From Ancrocorticia sp047501485 (GTDB lineage Bacteria; Actinomycetota; Actinomycetes; Actinomycetales; Actinomycetaceae), in NCBI GenBank assembly GCA_047501485.1, contig JAZDRN010000001.1, positions 1,178,001-1,242,000 of the forward strand: a DNA stretch of 64,000 nucleotides. Reading direction: 5' to 3'. Numbering within the stretch: the first letter of the stretch is position 1; each line of letters starts with the position of its first letter. This document shows, in pieces, positions 25,011-34,169 of the stretch. A model generated the notes under the pieces. That model worked only from the letters and a program-made list of their open reading frames with translations. It had not been told where the DNA came from and did no database searches. Position numbers and translations under genes: made by a program.

Positions 25011-26465
25011 TTACTCCTTCCCGGCCGGTGCGGACGATGGCGGAGGCGGCGGGTCCTGCCGGCGCCGAGGCGCGGGCGAGGACTCTGCAGGCCCGGGAGA
25101 GGGCGGCGTTGACGGTGCGGGACGCGGCGGGGTGCCCTGCGACGGCGGCGGGGATGCCTGCTCGGCCGCCGCGCCGGCCTGGCTGTCCGCCGCGCCGCCC
25201 ACGGCTTTGCCTGCCTTCGGGCCGGCGGCCGCTGCGGCCTTGACCACGGCGGCTCCGATGACCACCGCGGCACCGACGGGCCCCGCGGCCGCACCGGGAC
25301 CAGCCGCGCCAGCGCCGGCAGCTCCAGCCCCTGCTCCGGCACCGGATGTAGCGGCGCCGGTACCCGCCGTGCCCGCTCCCGCGCTGGCAGGGGCCGCAGC
25401 CGACGCACCGGGAGGAGGCGGGGGCGGTGTCGAGCCTCCGCCTGCGCCGCCTCCACCGCTTGGCGGGTTGCTGCCCGTGTCGGTGCCGCCGTCGAGGACC
25501 TTCTTGGCTGTGTCGGCCTGCGGGGCAGATGGCACCGGCACGGGCCGGTTCAGCGCGGACTTCGCCTCTTGCTCGGACGACATCGCGTGGTACATGTCGA
25601 AGCCGACGAACGACAGGAACTTGTAGGTGATGTAGGGCGCGAACGCGGCGATGAACATCAGCACGACGCCGGCGATGGGGTCGGAGATGGAGGCCAGGTC
25701 GGCCTCGATCGGGGCCGAGACCTGCCCGATCGCGACGAGGAAGATCACGACGAGGACGAGCTTGGAGAAGATCAGGGCGATCACGAAGGCCGCCCACTTG
25801 GCGAACCAGCCCTTGGTCGCGTCCCACGTGGCCCCGGCCAGGGCGACCGGGCCGAATACGATCGCCACGAGCAGCAGCGCCTTGCGGATCAGCAGGGAGA
25901 ACCACACGATCGCCGCCGCCGATATGGCCAGGCCGGCGAGGAAGATCGTGAGGATCGCCCCGACGCCAGGGCCGCCGATGTTGATGGCGCCGAGGGCGAC
26001 GGCGAGGAGCCCGATCTGGGTCCCCATCCCTTCCATCGTGTTGCCGGTAGCCTGCACGATCCCGACCGCGAGCTGATCGGTCACCTCCAACAGCAGCGCC
26101 GTCAGCGTGATCACCAAGAAGCTGCCGAGGACGGACTTCGCCAGGCCGAGCGCCGCACGGCTGAGCGCGGTGGGGTCGCGGTGGACCAGGCCGGTGATGA
26201 GCTGGAGGCAGAAGAAGATCAGCATCACGAACACGGCGACACCGAAAAGGACGTTGTAGACGCCGACGTACTCGGCGCTCGTGACGTCGACGAGGGTCGT
26301 GGTGTCGAACACCCACCAGACGGCCTCGAACAGCCATGCGGCGGCCCCGGCCATCGCTTGCGCGAGCCAGTCGAACGGAGCCGCGATCAGGGAGGCGGTG
26401 CCTTCGCCGACGGCGTCGCAGACGGAGGAGATGACCGGGACGTCGCAGACGCTCACCGCGCCCAC
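25011..26465 (-). CDS. TrbL/VirB6-like polytopic membrane protein
   Basis: This 484-residue protein has several long hydrophobic segments between about residues 25 and 290, with the ALLLVAIVFGPVALAGATWD stretch typical of TrbL/VirB6 channel proteins. The last 170 residues are a low-complexity Ala-Gly-Pro tail with runs of proline, which may be disordered. It should form part of the inner-membrane channel. The start codon is a GTG; a second in-frame GTG three codons later is possible. Confidence 0.85.
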   Translation of the reverse strand: MGAVSVCDVPVISSVCDAVGEGTASLIAAPFDWLAQAMAGAAAWLFEAVWWVFDTTTLVDVTSAEYVGVYNVLFGVAVFVMLIFFCLQLITGLVHRDPTALSRAALGLAKSVLGSFLVITLTALLLEVTDQLAVGIVQATGNTMEGMGTQIGLLAVALGAINIGGPGVGAILTIFLAGLAISAAAIVWFSLLIRKALLLVAIVFGPVALAGATWDATKGWFAKWAAFVIALIFSKLVLVVIFLVAIGQVSAPIEADLASISDPIAGVVLMFIAAFAPYITYKFLSFVGFDMYHAMSSEQEAKSALNRPVPVPSAPQADTAKKVLDGGTDTGSNPPSGGGGAGGGSTPPPPPPGASAAAPASAGAGTAGTGAATSGAGAGAGAAGAGAAGPGAAAGPVGAAVVIGAAVVKAAAAAGPKAGKAVGGAADSQAGAAAEQASPPPSQGTPPRPAPSTPPSPGPAESSPAPRRRQDPPPPPSSAPAGKE

Positions 26466-26496
26466 CCCCGCCGTCGGAGGTCATGTCGGGTCGTCA

Positions 26497-26766
26497 TTAG
26501 ACGGCCTGCCCGACGCCCCAGAAGAAGTTCACCAGCGTGACCGCGGCGCCGCAGATGATCGCCGCCCCGCAGGAGACGAGGACGCCGACCTTGCCGCGGC
26601 TGGCGAGGTGGGGGTTGCTGCTGTTCGATCCGAGACCCCAGACGATCGCGGAGACGATGAGCGCGAGGACGGAGAGGATCAGGCCCACCGTCATGACGGC
26701 GCCGACGATGATGCGCAGCTGCTCGATGCCCGGAAGGCCCGAGCTGTTGGGGTCGATGTCGATCAC
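26497..26766 (-). CDS. DUF6112-like small membrane protein, copy 1
   Basis: This 89-residue protein has two membrane helices (IVGAVMTVGLILSVLALIVS and GKVGVLVSCGAAIICGAAVT) and a short tail. It resembles VirB2-like pilin-type subunits and the DUF6112 proteins of actinobacterial conjugative elements. The GTG at 26766 follows GGGAG; a longer frame adds an unlikely N-terminus. It is a homolog of the next upstream gene, so the two arose by tandem duplication. Confidence 0.75.
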   Translation of the reverse strand: MIDIDPNSSGLPGIEQLRIIVGAVMTVGLILSVLALIVSAIVWGLGSNSSNPHLASRGKVGVLVSCGAAIICGAAVTLVNFFWGVGQAV

Positions 26767-26844
26767 AGTTGTGCTCCCTTGACTGGTCGAGACGGGGTTC
26801 TCGACGGTCAGGTGCACACCCGCTCCCAGCGCAGGCGGGGGCGG

Positions 26845-27111
26845 TCAGAGCCGGGTGCCGACGTCCAGGAGGAAGTTGAGCCAGGCAACGCCGGCGCCGG
26901 ATAGCGCGGCGGCGCCGACCGCGACGAGCAGGCCGGTGCGCGCCTTGGTGGCGGCCTGGTAGTTGCCGCTGGCGGACGCGATCGCCCAGATGATGGCGCA
27001 GACGATGAGCATGAGCACCGCGGTGACGAGCACGAACATCAGCAGCGCGCCGACGATGGACCGAAGGTCTGCGGCGCCGCCCACGCCGCCGAAGTCGGGG
27101 AACACGTCCAT
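26845..27111 (-). CDS. DUF6112-like small membrane protein, copy 2
   Basis: This 88-residue protein has the same layout as its downstream neighbour: LRSIVGALLMFVLVTAVLML, then TGLLVAVGAAALSGAGVAWL. Two such small double-helix proteins in a transfer operon may be pilin-like channel subunits. The ATG at 27111 overlaps the stop of the upstream peptidase gene by one base; a GTG one codon earlier is also possible. Confidence 0.72.
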   Translation of the reverse strand: MDVFPDFGGVGGAADLRSIVGALLMFVLVTAVLMLIVCAIIWAIASASGNYQAATKARTGLLVAVGAAALSGAGVAWLNFLLDVGTRL

Positions 27112-28286
27112 CACGCACCCCCGGCGGTGCAGAGGGCGGGGGCGGCTTCGCCGCCCGCAATCCCTTCGGCACCGTGTTCGGTGAGCCAGGCGTCGGAGTC
27201 CACCGGGTCCGCTCCTGCGCCGCCGGGGTGGACTTGTAGGTGGAGGTGCGGGCCGGTCGAGTGCCCGGAGGAGCCGACGTCTCCGATGTGCTGCCCGGCG
27301 GTCACGGTGTCGCCTTCGGCGACGTGGATGCCGTGCTGCCACATGTGCACATACATCGACGCGACCCGCTCACCGCCGACGGTGTGCTCGATGACGATGA
27401 CCCCGCCACCTGCGTCGGTGTAGTTCGCGCGCACCACGACGCCGTCGGCGACGGCATAGATCGGGGTTCCATCGGGGGCAGCGAAGTCCGAGCCGGCGTG
27501 GAAGCGACGTTCCCCGGTGATCGGGTCATTGCGCCACCCGAACGGACTCGTCCGCACCCAGGTTCCCTCGGGAAGCGGGAGCACGATCCTGGTCGTCTCG
27601 GGCACGACCGGTGTCTCATCCCCGCCGCCGTTGCCGGAGGGCGCGGGTCGGGTGAGGGCGTCGAGGATCGCCTGCGCCACCGGCTGGTAGTTCTGATACC
27701 TGTCCGGGTAGGCGCTGACCTCGACGGCCTGCGCGGCCTCTCCGGGGTCGAGCTGCTGCCAGCCCGGGATGTCGAGCAGCCCCCGCGGGGATGGGTAGTT
27801 CGGGCCGGACTCGCCGCCGTAGAACGCCCTGGCCTGGTAGGTCGAGTCCATGAGCTCGGCGACGGTGCCCCAGCCGCTGGCGGGCCGCATCTGGAACAGG
27901 CCGAGCGAGTCATGATCCGACCCGTTGCCGTCGTGCGGGTAGTCCGCGGACTCGGGGTAGGCGCTGGTGTTGGCAAGCATCCGCAGGGTGGATTCGGTGA
28001 GGGCGGCCATGAGTGCGATGAGCACCCCGTCGCGTCCGACGCCGGTGGTCTGCCTGCCGACCGTGATGATCGTCGCCGCGTGCGTGAGCTGTTGCCGGTC
28101 CAGCGTGACCGTCTCCCCGTTGCGGGTGGTGGCGGTCAGCGAGTCCGGGATCGGGCCGACCGCGAGTGAGCCGGGCGTGCAGACGGCGGCGGTCGCGGAG
28201 GTGCCGCCGAGGGCGGCGACGCCCAGCAGGGCCGTGGAGGGCCCGATGAGCAGCAGGGTGAGGGCGAGGACGGCGAGCTTCTTCAT
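27111..28286 (-). CDS. Secreted lytic transglycosylase-like and M23 peptidase
   Basis: This 391-residue protein has a signal peptide (residues 1-34), then a transglycosylase-like domain (LTESTLRMLANTSAYPES, HDSLGLFQMRPASGWGT) and a C-terminal LytM/M23 zinc endopeptidase. Metal-site residues visible are His263 and Asp267 in FHAGSDFAAPDG and His347/His349 in GPHLHLQVH. It should locally open peptidoglycan so the conjugation channel can cross the wall, the VirB1 role. It sits between the membrane-anchored protein and the DUF6112 pair. Confidence 0.9.
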   Translation of the reverse strand: MKKLAVLALTLLLIGPSTALLGVAALGGTSATAAVCTPGSLAVGPIPDSLTATTRNGETVTLDRQQLTHAATIITVGRQTTGVGRDGVLIALMAALTESTLRMLANTSAYPESADYPHDGNGSDHDSLGLFQMRPASGWGTVAELMDSTYQARAFYGGESGPNYPSPRGLLDIPGWQQLDPGEAAQAVEVSAYPDRYQNYQPVAQAILDALTRPAPSGNGGGDETPVVPETTRIVLPLPEGTWVRTSPFGWRNDPITGERRFHAGSDFAAPDGTPIYAVADGVVVRANYTDAGGGVIVIEHTVGGERVASMYVHMWQHGIHVAEGDTVTAGQHIGDVGSSGHSTGPHLHLQVHPGGAGADPVDSDAWLTEHGAEGIAGGEAAPALCTAGGA

Positions 28287-28301
28287 CGCGACGCTCCCGG
28301 C

Positions 28302-29000
28302 TCAGTGCAGCGGGGTGTCGAGCTCGGACAGCCGCAGCACCTCGCACGAACCTGATGCCGCGCCGTGGCCGGGCGTGGGCGGGGTGCAGACGAGGAACAC
28401 GGTGAACGCGACCGGGCGGGACGCCTCTACCGGCGTCGTGCCCCAGGTGCCGTCGCGGTGCCGGGTGCCCTCGAAGGTGTAGGCGATTGCCCCGGCCGGG
28501 ATCTGGCCGGGGGCGGCTTGATCGACGGCGGTCTCCCACGCCTCCGGGATGAACACCTCGTCGATGGTGAGCCACTGGCGCGTCGCGTACTGGCGCAGCT
28601 GCGCCCACGCCTCCGTCGTCGGGAGGTAGGCGCGTACGTCGCCCACGAACGCATCCGCCTCGGAACCGTGGGCGGCATCCGCGAGCACCTGCGCATAGTC
28701 CGAAGGCGTGTGCCCGGTCGTGGTGTCCCAGGTGAACAGCGCGGTCGCGACCGCGCGGGCGAACGCTTCCGGGCCGAGCCTTTGCGGCAGCGGCTCCAGC
28801 TCACCGCCCGGCATCGGGCCGGGCGTCACTGGCATCGTGGTGGAGGGTCGTTCGCTCGGTGCCGGGTCGGCCGGGGCGGCGGGGCCGCGGACGAGTCCGT
28901 AGATGCCGATGCCGACGAGGATCAGCAGGGCGAGGCCTGCGGCAGTGGCGGCGATCAGCAGGCGACGACGGCGACGGTCATCGGGGGCGGCGGGGTCCAT
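28302..29000 (-). CDS. Membrane-anchored conjugation protein
   Basis: This 232-residue protein has a basic start (MDPAAPDDRRRRRLLI), one membrane helix (about residues 15-36), a Pro-rich linker and an external domain with AFARAVATALFTWDTTTGH. That layout matches TcpC/VirB8-like proteins of Gram-positive conjugation systems, though no single motif proves it. I chose the ATG at 29000, since longer versions of the frame are Arg-rich shadow. A 15-base gap separates it from the peptidase gene. Confidence 0.72.
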   Translation of the reverse strand: MDPAAPDDRRRRRLLIAATAAGLALLILVGIGIYGLVRGPAAPADPAPSERPSTTMPVTPGPMPGGELEPLPQRLGPEAFARAVATALFTWDTTTGHTPSDYAQVLADAAHGSEADAFVGDVRAYLPTTEAWAQLRQYATRQWLTIDEVFIPEAWETAVDQAAPGQIPAGAIAYTFEGTRHRDGTWGTTPVEASRPVAFTVFLVCTPPTPGHGAASGSCEVLRLSELDTPLH

Positions 29001-29071
29001 GAACAGGGGTCCTTCCCGGACGGCAACAAGGGGATGCGTGGCTGCCAGGAAGGTGCGCGCCACCGCCCTGT

Positions 29072-30145
29072 TCAGGCGGTCTGCTCGGGTCGGCCCTCCC
29101 GGGCGACGCGCGCGGCATCGGCGAACGCGACGGTGCCGGCGATCGTCTCCTCGAACCGTGCCCATTGCTCGGTGGTGAGTGCCGGGCCGACCTCGGTGGG
29201 GTCGTAGTGCTTCCACCACGAGGCCATGTCGTCCCACGTCGCGGTGAACACGGTCAGAGGGAACGGCACCGGGAGGCCCGGCTCCACCGCCGTCAGTGCG
29301 GGCCGCTTCGCCTTCCTGCCGGTCTTGGCTGCCTTGACGCGGGCGAGCGCGGACTGCGCCAACTGCTCCAGCTCTGCGGCCTTCGCCTCCCGCTCCGCGG
29401 CCCGCACCGCATCCGCTTCGGTACGGGCCCGCTCGCGCAGCCCGGCGGGCTGTGCCAGGTCGGCGGCGAGCTGGTCGAGCTCCGCCAGCGACAGCTCCGC
29501 GTTCACGCGCAGATGCGACGGATAGACGCTGCCGCCGGTCTTGATCCGCTCGATCTCCTGCGCGGCGCGCGCCCGCACCGCCTCGGGCTGGGACTCGTCC
29601 GCGGCGAGGTCTTCCAGCCGGCCGATGCGCTCCAACGTCGTGTATGAGGCGCGGCCAGTGACCATCCGAGCGGCCTGCGCGCGGGTCTTGCCCTGCTCGA
29701 TCTGCGGTGGTGCCAAATTGGCACCACCGTCTTCTGCATCTTCGGCGGACGTTTGGAACCTGGTGGCCTCCTGTCGGCGGGCGGCGTCCTCGGCCAGCAG
29801 GGCCTTCAGCTCGCGGTAGAGGGCGGCAGCTTCGAGCTGGGTGAGGGGCTTGTGGAGCTGGTTGTCGTCCTGCTCCGCCAGGAGCTGCCCGAGCCGGTCG
29901 GAGACCCCGGACCGCACCCACACGTTGACGGTCTTGATGCCGAGCAGCTTGATCGCCGCGAGCCGGCGGGCTCCGCAGATCAGGTGCCCGTCGAGGGTGA
30001 CCGTGATCGGCTGCAGCAGCCCGTGGCGACGGATCGACTCGACCAATGGGGTCAGGTCGCCGTGGTCGTGCCGGTGCCGCGCGCCGACGATGATCGAATC
30101 GACCGCGCGCTCCAGCTCGATGCGTCCTTCCAGTGGCGTGCTCAT
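29072..30145 (-). CDS. ParB-like nuclease/partition protein
   Basis: This 357-residue protein has an N-terminal ParB/Srx CTP-binding fold (LTPLVESIRRHGLLQPITV, LICGARRLAAIKLLGI). A helix-turn-helix-like part follows (QGKTRAQAARMVTGRASYTT), and then a long helical region. It probably binds DNA for stable inheritance or transfer of the element. No ParA is adjacent. The start overlaps the upstream gene end by four bases. Confidence 0.88.
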   Translation of the reverse strand: MSTPLEGRIELERAVDSIIVGARHRHDHGDLTPLVESIRRHGLLQPITVTLDGHLICGARRLAAIKLLGIKTVNVWVRSGVSDRLGQLLAEQDDNQLHKPLTQLEAAALYRELKALLAEDAARRQEATRFQTSAEDAEDGGANLAPPQIEQGKTRAQAARMVTGRASYTTLERIGRLEDLAADESQPEAVRARAAQEIERIKTGGSVYPSHLRVNAELSLAELDQLAADLAQPAGLRERARTEADAVRAAEREAKAAELEQLAQSALARVKAAKTGRKAKRPALTAVEPGLPVPFPLTVFTATWDDMASWWKHYDPTEVGPALTTEQWARFEETIAGTVAFADAARVAREGRPEQTA

Positions 30146-31005
30146 GACCCGCCGCTCCCGGCACCGAATCTGGGTGCGGCGAGTCCGGCGGTGATCACGA
30201 GGTTGTCGTCTGTGAGGAGTGCTCGCAGCGGCTGGCCGATTAGCAGGCGGCGGAGCATTCCGCGGCCGGCGTTCGTGTGCGTGAGGGCCGGGTCGGGAAC
30301 GCCGAGCACGACCCGCAGCAGCGCCGTCCAGGAGGCGCTGGGGAGGTCGAGGAGGGCGCGGGCCTGCCGGTCACGGCGCAGCACCTCGAACGCCGACGCC
30401 CGCGACACCGACTCCGCGAGCCGCGTAGTGATGTACTCGACCGCAGCCCGCGCCGTCGCAGGCTCCCACCCGACCCAGCTCAGGAACGCGATGGTGTCCT
30501 CGATCGCGGCGGTCACATTCACTGCCCGCTCCGGCACCGCATCGCCATCGGCATCCGGCTCCCCGTCGGTGAAGGGATCGAACCGGAACGCGGGGTGGTA
30601 GTCGGGCAGCGGGTTCTCCCGATCGCTGAACCGCTCCGCGTCATGGAACACCGAGTAGCGGGGCCGGCGGGCCTGGTGGACGGAGCACAGCAGCCCGTTG
30701 CCGCGCTCCTCCGCGGTGCATGTCACCTGCACCGCCCGCGTGATCACCGCCCACGGGTCCTCCGCCCGGCGGGTCGCGGCACCGCGCATCGCCTCGAATG
30801 CCGCAGACGCCGCCTCCCACGGGTCCAGCCCGTGCTTGCGGGCCAGCGCCGCGTACTTTCTCGCCGCATGTTCCATGAGCGCAGCGGCCTCCGGGTCATG
30901 GCGCCACGCTCCGCGCCCCGCCTCGTGGAGGCGGGTGAGCAGGGCGCGCAGCGCCTCCGAGTCCTCGAATCGTGCCCGCCGGTCGCGGGCCGTGGCAGTC
31001 TCCAT
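30142..31005 (-). CDS. Unrecognised element protein
   Basis: This 287-residue protein starts METATARDRRAR after a clear AGGAGGTG site; the longer frame upstream lacks support. It has a helical N-terminal part (ALRALLTRLHEAGRGAWRHD) and a region containing LLCSVHQARRPRYSVFHD. A C-terminal part (SFEVLRRDR-like helices) could bind DNA. No family is recognised. It overlaps the ParB-like start by four bases, so a replication or partition role is possible. Confidence 0.7.
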   Translation of the reverse strand: METATARDRRARFEDSEALRALLTRLHEAGRGAWRHDPEAAALMEHAARKYAALARKHGLDPWEAASAAFEAMRGAATRRAEDPWAVITRAVQVTCTAEERGNGLLCSVHQARRPRYSVFHDAERFSDRENPLPDYHPAFRFDPFTDGEPDADGDAVPERAVNVTAAIEDTIAFLSWVGWEPATARAAVEYITTRLAESVSRASAFEVLRRDRQARALLDLPSASWTALLRVVLGVPDPALTHTNAGRGMLRRLLIGQPLRALLTDDNLVITAGLAAPRFGAGSGGS

Positions 31006-31085
31006 GACGGCACCTCCTGACAGGCAGGTGCGCACACGGCCCCCAGTGGCCTGGCTTCGCGCCGTCGCGCCGGGGGCGAACATGG

Positions 31086-31517
31086 TTACCCGAGCCCGAT
31101 CCCGGAGCGCGACACCCAGGAGTAGTGCTCCCCGGACCTGCGGCCGAACGCCGTCACGGGCGGCAGCCTCCGGGCACGCTCGCTCACGAACCGGACACCC
31201 GTGCGCGCCCCGGTGTGCGTCGCGCGGAACGCCTGGCCGGGAACCCGGCGGGAGCGGCGGGCGAGCTCAGCCTGGAAGTTGATACCCCGTCCCGCGATCC
31301 GGGCAGAGCGGGACGCCATCAGGTCGGTCGGACGCACCCACTCCACGCCCGGCCGTCGCTTATTCGCCGCCTCCGTGGCGCCTTGGGTCAGCGACGGGTC
31401 GCGGTGCCGGGCGAGTGCCGAGGTACCCCCTTCCCGCGGCGTCTCGTCGCGCTCCCGCCGGTCCGGCTCGCGCTCGACCTGCTCGTGGAGAGCGGTCGTG
31501 TGCTGGTCGTCGTTCAT
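31086..31517 (-). CDS. Unrecognised small basic protein
   Basis: This 143-residue protein is strongly charged and rich in Arg. It has a disordered N-terminus (MNDDQHTTALHEQVEREPDR) and a basic C-terminal half (ELARRSRRVPGQAFRATH). No domain is recognised. It overlaps the start of the DUF2637-like gene end by four bases and lies 80 bases before the next gene. It could be a DNA- or RNA-binding accessory. Confidence 0.6.
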   Translation of the reverse strand: MNDDQHTTALHEQVEREPDRRERDETPREGGTSALARHRDPSLTQGATEAANKRRPGVEWVRPTDLMASRSARIAGRGINFQAELARRSRRVPGQAFRATHTGARTGVRFVSERARRLPPVTAFGRRSGEHYSWVSRSGIGLG

Positions 31518-32170
31518 GGCGTCTCCTTCTCCTCAGCCGTCGTCAGTGCGGGCGGGCCGAACCAGCGGCCCACGGTGGATGGGTGCACGCCCAGATGGCG
31601 GGCGATGGCCTTGTTCGACCAGCCCTGCTCCCGCAGGCGCGCCGCGAGCTCCCGGCCTACCTGGCGCACAGGCATGACTGCCGGCGGCGCCGGTGCAGCA
31701 TCAGGCATGTCCTCATCAGGCGCAGACTCCTCGGCGGGCTCGATACTCACGGGAAGGGGGCGAGTGAGGATCACGGTGAGGTGCGTGATCGCCAGCAGCA
31801 CCAGCGGCGGCACCGCCGCCACACACGCGGCGAGCACGCCCGGCACGTCGGCGTCGGCCGCGACGACGGCGTGGATGGCGTTCGCCGTCACCGACACCAG
31901 TGCACCGGCCGCGAGCAGCAGCCACGGGTACCAAGCCGACCGCTGGCCCGCGAGGGCGACGACAGCGACCGTCGCGACGACGATGATCCCGTCGACGATG
32001 AGCGGCCAGGCCCACGCCTGCCCGGCATCCACGCCCGAGCGGCGAGCGAGGTCTGCGAGGGCGGTGAACGAGAGCCAGAACGCGCCGGCCGCGATGAACA
32101 CCGTCCCGGCCACGGCCGTCACGACCGCGACCCGCCCGCCCCGCGGCCGTACGGTCGTTGGCGGATTCAT
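31514..32170 (-). CDS. DUF2637-like membrane protein with C-terminal HTH
   Basis: This 218-residue protein has four membrane helices in the first 130 residues (FIAAGAFWLSFTALADLA, WPLIVDGIIVVATVAVVALA and two more), typical of DUF2637/SpdB-like proteins. A C-terminal helix-turn-helix follows (LREQGWSNKAIARHLGVHP). Such proteins are common in actinobacterial plasmids and may link transfer or spread to the membrane. It overlaps the primase gene by four bases. Confidence 0.78.
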   Translation of the reverse strand: MNPPTTVRPRGGRVAVVTAVAGTVFIAAGAFWLSFTALADLARRSGVDAGQAWAWPLIVDGIIVVATVAVVALAGQRSAWYPWLLLAAGALVSVTANAIHAVVAADADVPGVLAACVAAVPPLVLLAITHLTVILTRPLPVSIEPAEESAPDEDMPDAAPAPPAVMPVRQVGRELAARLREQGWSNKAIARHLGVHPSTVGRWFGPPALTTAEEKETP

Positions 32171-33081
32171 GAGAGCACCTGCCCGGTGAGCTTCGTCGGC
32201 TGGCGCGGGGCATCGCCCTGTCCGACGACGGATGCGGGCTGGACGTGCGTGGCGCGGTATGCAGAGCGGATCGTGGTCTCGATCTCCCGTTGCGGGAGGC
32301 CGACCTGTTCACCGGCCGGGGCGAGTGCGTCGACCATCTCGGGCAGTGACAGGCCCGCCTCCGCGAGACGGCACGATGCCCAGAACAGGCCGCGGTTGCG
32401 CTCGCCTTCGGCGCGCATTCCGACCCATGCGGCCAGCCGCGCCGCATCCTCCGAGCGGATCGGGCCGCGCACCTGGTGCGGGGCAGGCTCCGGGCGCGGG
32501 TCGAGGAAGTCCCGCAGCCGAGCCGCACCGACCGGGGCGGGCACACGGTCGGCACCGGCGACGAACTCGTAGGAACCGGAGCCTGTCACGGCCGAGGGCG
32601 GGACGATGATGTAGCCGCCGTCGCCGCGGAAGTCCACATGCGCCTTCGCCGCCTGCCACGACCGCTGCGGCCGGTCCGGGTCGGCCGGGAAATAGAAGTG
32701 CGCCCCGCCCGACGCCGACCTGACCACGGCCAGCCAGCCCGGCACCAGTCCGGCACGGCGGGAGCGCTCGAACGCGGCGAACCCGTCGCCGCCGGGCTTG
32801 CGGTCCACATCGACGACCTCGACCCCGGAGGCGGCGCCGGTCGGGATGCCGATGTTCGCGGACGGCCAGCGCCGCCACCACGCCGCCACCTGGCGGGTCT
32901 CGGTGGTTGCCGTGTGGAACCCGCCGGGCTGCGCCTGCGGGTTCTCCTCGTCGGGCTTCAACAGCGGGTTCTTCGCGCCCGGGACGCACGGGAACACCGG
33001 CACCCCAGCAGCCGCGAGCCGTGCGGCGGCCTGCGGCAATGGAAGGCCTGACACCGAGGCGAGGACGCTGGCGACGCTCAT
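32167..33081 (-). CDS. Bifunctional DNA primase/polymerase, N-terminal type
   Basis: This 304-residue protein has a primase-polymerase domain: PVFPCVPGAKNPL, WWRRWPSANIGIPTG, the metal-binding GVEVVDVDRK and SGGAHFYF. It is followed by a short helical part (FLDPRPEPAP to RNRGLFWASCRLAEAGL). It should synthesise primers for the element's replication after transfer. It lacks a helicase domain, so the host may supply it. Overlaps at both ends couple it to its neighbours. Confidence 0.88.
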   Translation of the reverse strand: MSVASVLASVSGLPLPQAAARLAAAGVPVFPCVPGAKNPLLKPDEENPQAQPGGFHTATTETRQVAAWWRRWPSANIGIPTGAASGVEVVDVDRKPGGDGFAAFERSRRAGLVPGWLAVVRSASGGAHFYFPADPDRPQRSWQAAKAHVDFRGDGGYIIVPPSAVTGSGSYEFVAGADRVPAPVGAARLRDFLDPRPEPAPHQVRGPIRSEDAARLAAWVGMRAEGERNRGLFWASCRLAEAGLSLPEMVDALAPAGEQVGLPQREIETTIRSAYRATHVQPASVVGQGDAPRQPTKLTGQVLS

Positions 33082-34169
33082 GACAGGCTCCTCACCGCCA
33101 CGTCCGCAGGACGTGACGAACGCGCCGACTCGACCGGCACCGACTGGGGTGCGATCCGCTCTGAGCCAGCCACACGCGAAGTCGCTGCCGGCTCACGGGA
33201 CAGGCCGGGCGGGTCGCCGGTGCCGACCTGGACGGTGGGCAGCGCGTCGAGAATCGTCACCGCGACCTTGCGGACGCGCTCGCCGGTGGCCTGCACGACC
33301 TCGACCGGGTCCTTGTCCTTCACCGTGCCCGCCCAGCCTGAGACATACGGGATCGTGTAGGCGGTGGTGTCCATGCCATGCGCGGCGCCGATCATGAGCG
33401 CCACGGACTCGGCCTCGACCTCGCCGATGCCGCGATGCCCGGTCGCATCGGGATTGTCGGGGCCGTGCAGCATCACATGCGCGAGCTCGTGCGCGAGGGT
33501 CTTCACCTGCGCGGCCTCGTCCATGTTCGTCCGCACCGCGACCGTGCGCGCCTGGAAGTCGGTCAGGCCGTTCGCGCCGTGGATCATCCCCTCGTGCTCG
33601 ACCCGCAGCACCGAGAAGCCCTCAGCCACCGCCAGCGCCGAAAGCCCGTTCCACAAGCCGTCCGGCGCCTGGCCTTCCAGTAGCGCCGGCGCCGGGCGTT
33701 CAGGGATCGGCGGGCCGTCGGTCATCGAGACATCCCAGACACGCACCGGGATCGCTCGGACCATCTTCGACCGGACCGTTTCGCCGGGTCTCGGCTTCTC
33801 ATACTTGTCCAGCCGGCGCCATGATTCGGGGTTCTGCGGTGTCGAGGACGCGAACCGCGCCATCAGCGGGGCGAAGATCTGCATCGACCCGCCTGCGAGC
33901 GGCGAGCGACCCAGCGCCTTCCATTGTTTGTAACCGGCCACGAAGGTCGGCTCTGGCGCGCTTGTGCGACCTGCCTCGTAGAGATCGAGATGTTGAGCCC
34001 AGATCAGCAGCGTGTTGTTGAACGACTTCGCCCGGAACCGGGCCGCGAACTCCAGCGCATGCTTCCAGTCCTCACCCGAGACGAGCTGATCGACTGCAGC
34101 CGTTAGCCGCTCATGGAGCTGTTGGAGCCGCGCATCCTGCGCCGCTCGCGCCTCCTCGTCCGTCGCCAT
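33078..34169 (-). CDS. ArdC-like antirestriction protein with zincin domain
   Basis: This 363-residue protein has an N-terminal ssDNA-binding domain (ALEFAARFRAKSFNNTLLIW) and a metallopeptidase-like domain with the zinc motif HELAH at residues 227-231. ArdC proteins protect incoming single-stranded DNA from host restriction. The ATG at 34169 follows GGAGG; the preceding TTG is an alternative. It is the first gene of the minus-strand block, so a promoter should lie upstream, in 34170-34407. Confidence 0.85.
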   Translation of the reverse strand: MATDEEARAAQDARLQQLHERLTAAVDQLVSGEDWKHALEFAARFRAKSFNNTLLIWAQHLDLYEAGRTSAPEPTFVAGYKQWKALGRSPLAGGSMQIFAPLMARFASSTPQNPESWRRLDKYEKPRPGETVRSKMVRAIPVRVWDVSMTDGPPIPERPAPALLEGQAPDGLWNGLSALAVAEGFSVLRVEHEGMIHGANGLTDFQARTVAVRTNMDEAAQVKTLAHELAHVMLHGPDNPDATGHRGIGEVEAESVALMIGAAHGMDTTAYTIPYVSGWAGTVKDKDPVEVVQATGERVRKVAVTILDALPTVQVGTGDPPGLSREPAATSRVAGSERIAPQSVPVESARSSRPADVAVRSLS

